The notes below the pieces were generated by a model that worked only from the letters and a program-made list of their open reading frames with translations, did not search any database and was not told where the DNA came from. DNA of 64,000 nucleotides from Phyllobacterium myrsinacearum (GTDB lineage: Bacteria; Pseudomonadota; Alphaproteobacteria; Rhizobiales; Rhizobiaceae), in contig NZ_PVBT01000008.1 in NCBI RefSeq assembly GCF_002980555.1, positions 186,001 through 250,000 of the forward strand. The letters run 5' to 3'. A program made the position numbers and the translations under genes. This document shows, in pieces, positions 62,357 through 64,000 of this stretch (the stretch's first letter is position 1; each line of letters opens with the position of its first letter).

Positions 62357-62740
62357 ATGAGCGATGACGAGCAGGCAATACGCGCAGTGGTGGATACCTG
62401 GCTTGCCGCCAGCCAGGCAGGAGATACCGCGACGGTTCTCAGCCTGATGACGGACGATGTGGTGTTTACGGTTCCCGGCCGGGAACCGTTCGGCAAGGAG
62501 ATGTTTGCGGCGGCGTCCGAGAGCCTGAAAGAGATGCGCATGGAAGGCGCGAGTGAAATTGTCGAGCTTCAGATCCTCGGGCAATGGGCCTTCATCCGCA
62601 ACCATATCCGCATTGCCATCACGCCTCCGGGTGGAAAGGTGCAGCGGCGTTCAGGATACACGCTGACATTGCTGCGCAAGGAAGCGGATGGCAAATGGCG
62701 GCTGGCGCGCGATGCCAACATGGTGACGCAAGAGAGCTGA
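62357..62740 (+). CDS. SgcJ/EcaC-type NTF2-like protein
   Basis: A 127-residue protein of the NTF2/SnoaL-like fold: AIRAVVDTWLAASQAGDTATVLSLMTDDVVFTVPGREPFGKE, then LGQWAFIRNHIRIAITPPGG and TLTLLRKEADGKWRLARDANMV. Such proteins bind small hydrophobic molecules, and some isomerise or hydrate them. The substrate is unknown. AGGGGAG lies upstream of the ATG at a long spacing. It converges on the methyltransferase gene, with 6 bases between the stops. Confidence 0.8.
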   Translation: MSDDEQAIRAVVDTWLAASQAGDTATVLSLMTDDVVFTVPGREPFGKEMFAAASESLKEMRMEGASEIVELQILGQWAFIRNHIRIAITPPGGKVQRRSGYTLTLLRKEADGKWRLARDANMVTQES

Positions 62741-62746
62741 CGGCGG

Positions 62747-63595
62747 TTATGCCCGCCGTGCCGTCACGATCCAGGTGCCCGTGCCGATGAAGACGCCGTC
62801 CGGTGTCGCATAATCGGCAAGCTCGCGCCGGATGGCTTCCCAGGCGGCCTCCGCCCTGTCTGGAAACTGCCTGATATGTTCACCGACAAAGCCGATCTTG
62901 AGAATGCTCAGCACTTCGTCGATATCGCCGCCGCCGGTCCTCAGATCCAGCGGAGTGGCCTCGATGTCCGAAAAGCCGGCCGCAGTCAGGACAAAGTGAA
63001 TACGCTCCGGCCTTGCCAGTGAAAATGCACCCGGGCCCTGGCCGGGCAGGTCGGGAGCAGGGAGGTGCCGGCTTGCGACCCGGATCGGCATTTCGAACCA
63101 TTCCACCTCGCGCCGGTCGCGCCAGCAGGCGAAGGCGAGCCGCCCGCCCGGCTTCAGCGTCTTGGCCAGATTGCTGAAGGCCGCGGCCGGATCGTCAAAG
63201 AACATCACGCCGAAGCGCGAGAACAGGCCGTCAAACCGGGCCGGGCCGAAGTCATGCGTCTGCGCGTTGGCCTCGATGAAATGCACATTGCCGAGGCGTT
63301 CGGCAGACGCCTCCGCGCGGCCCGCGGCCAGCATTGACGGGGAGAGGTCGGCACCCCTAACGCTGCCATCCGGCCCCGCGGCACGGGCCAGCGCCAGCGA
63401 TGTGCGACCGCAACCGCAGCCGACGTCAAGGAAGGTCTCGCCCTGCCGCGGTGCCAGCGCCTTGATCGCCGCGTCGCCGATCGGGCCGAGCATCCGTTCC
63501 AGTGCATCCTGCAGGACGATCCAGTTGTGCGACCGGCTGTCGTCCCAAACGCCCGGTGTGCCTGTCTCCTGTTGGCTCTTATGGGGATCTGACAT
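62747..63595 (-). CDS. Class I SAM-dependent methyltransferase (UbiE-like)
   Basis: A 282-residue methyltransferase with FLDVGCGCGRTSLALARAAG near 65-84 (motif I), GADLSPSMLAAGRAEA (motif II), FDGLFSRFGVMFFDDPAAAFSNLAKTLKPGGRLAFACWRD (motifs III-IV) and a C-terminal extension ending IGTGTWIVTARRA. The Methyltransf_11/25 type is clear. ATG 63595 has AAGGA upstream. It is the last gene of a minus-strand group with the small ORF and GNAT gene. Substrate unknown. Confidence 0.86.
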   Translation of the reverse strand: MSDPHKSQQETGTPGVWDDSRSHNWIVLQDALERMLGPIGDAAIKALAPRQGETFLDVGCGCGRTSLALARAAGPDGSVRGADLSPSMLAAGRAEASAERLGNVHFIEANAQTHDFGPARFDGLFSRFGVMFFDDPAAAFSNLAKTLKPGGRLAFACWRDRREVEWFEMPIRVASRHLPAPDLPGQGPGAFSLARPERIHFVLTAAGFSDIEATPLDLRTGGGDIDEVLSILKIGFVGEHIRQFPDRAEAAWEAIRRELADYATPDGVFIGTGTWIVTARRA

Positions 63596-63617
63596 GGGAA
63601 TCCTTGCGGTTGCCCGA

Positions 63618-63797
63618 TCATTCATCCGCGCCGAGATCGAGATCGGCAAGTTCCTTTTCGCCAGCGCTGCGGGCTTCCTGTTCGGTCCTGTACGGGCCGA
63701 TCTGCGGGCCTGCGTCACCGTCGATCACCAGAACATAATACCAGCTTGTATCATTCTTCTGACTGACGGCGACATGGCAGATCTGTTCGTTGCTCAT
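63618..63797 (-). CDS. Small conserved-looking protein (59 aa)
   Basis: A 59-residue protein reading MSNEQICHVAVSQKNDTSWY then YVLVIDGDAGPQIGPYRTEQ, with an acidic end. The ATG overlaps the stop of the upstream acetyltransferase gene (ATGA), and the stop is 22 bases before the methyltransferase ATG, so operon context supports translation. The fold looks like a small beta-sheet protein. I do not recognise the family. Confidence 0.6.
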   Translation of the reverse strand: MSNEQICHVAVSQKNDTSWYYVLVIDGDAGPQIGPYRTEQEARSAGEKELADLDLGADE

Positions 63798-64000
63798 GGG
63801 GATTCTCCCGCCTCGGGCGCATGGATCTCGTAAGCCACATGGCGGCGCAGCGGATGCCCTTCGGGCAAACCGGGGTGATCGAATTCACCCATCTTGTGCA
63901 TGCCGAGCCGCTGCATCAGGCCCCAGGAGGCGGTATTGGCGGGTGTGGTGAAGCTGACAATGCGGTCAAGCTGCAAGGTCTGGAAGCCGTAGGCGAGCAC
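63794..64000 (-). CDS. GNAT-family N-acetyltransferase, C-terminal part (cut by window end)
   Basis: Only the last 68 codons are visible; the gene continues past base 64000. The segment LDRIVSFTTPANTASWGLMQRLGMHKMGEFDHPGLPEGHPLRRHVAYEI is the typical C-terminal part of RimJ/RimL-like GNAT enzymes (N-x-x-S-x-x-x-x-x-x-x-LGM). It is coupled by ATGA to the 59-residue gene. Confidence 0.8.
   Translation of the reverse strand: MLAYGFQTLQLDRIVSFTTPANTASWGLMQRLGMHKMGEFDHPGLPEGHPLRRHVAYEIHAPEAGESP

Noticed and set aside
1-64000. CRISPR array, prophage or insertion sequence
   Set aside because: No regularly spaced direct repeats, transposase, integrase or phage structural genes were seen. The only mobile-type elements are the two non-coding palindromic repeats and one remnant.

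Overview
The window looks like chromosome of a Rhizobiales alphaproteobacterium, most like the Phyllobacterium / Brucella-Ochrobactrum / Mesorhizobium group. This rests on the fused cysNC beside cysD, the betI-betC-betA-betB order, a Rhizobium etli-type asparaginase, a DUF930 protein, a Tat-exported beta-helix protein of the TIGR03808 type, and GC-rich coding DNA with ATGA start/stop overlaps. No prophage, transposase, CRISPR array or rRNA is visible. One tRNA-Pro(CGG) is present.

Layout. 1-9.8 kb: two ribose-type ABC systems facing each other. The plus-strand set is ATPase, two permeases, ribokinase and RbsD/FucU. The minus-strand set is binding protein, ATPase, permease and LacI regulator, read from a promoter flanked by two identical 14-bp palindromes. 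9.8-15.5 kb: a glycosyltransferase, sulfate activation (cysD, cysNC, cysQ) with a mobile palindromic repeat against the cysQ start codon, and a VapBC pair. 15.5-19.1 kb: a cobalamin riboswitch followed by a DUF1636 ferredoxin-like gene and a FecCD/BtuCDF-type importer. 19.2-25.9 kb: transglutaminase-DUF2126, an ATP-grasp/alpha-E fusion and a second transglutaminase, which is a predicted but biochemically uncharacterised peptide-ligase system. 26-32.3 kb: a pyridoxamine-pyruvate transaminase-like enzyme and a complete peptide/nickel-type ABC importer. 32.5-36 kb: a diguanylate cyclase, a homologue of hygromycin B phosphotransferase next to PaiB, a small ORF and the tRNA.

36-47 kb: a GDP-mannose pyrophosphorylase/AGE-isomerase fusion, a TetR regulator divergent from a serine hydrolase, the bet operon (choline sulfate to glycine betaine) with a clear BetI operator and a second copy of the mobile repeat, and a thiolase. 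47-52 kb: a methyltransferase, asparaginase, the beta-helix protein, a GreA-like factor, an orphan AbrB-type protein and CorA. 52.3-55.9 kb: both subunits of B12-dependent methylmalonyl-CoA mutase, with corA one base downstream. 56-64 kb: many small, mostly exported or membrane proteins of unknown function, interspersed with GNAT, GFA, cupin, NTF2-like and methyltransferase genes.

Connections. The B12-riboswitch importer would supply the cofactor of the mutase 33 kb away. CysD/CysNC/CysQ form a sulfate-activation and PAP-recycling unit. BetC/A/B make betaine under BetI. The most unusual content is the amidoligase/transglutaminase cluster, the hygromycin-kinase homologue, the transaminase beside a peptide-type importer, and the repeat that appears to supply a ribosome-binding site.
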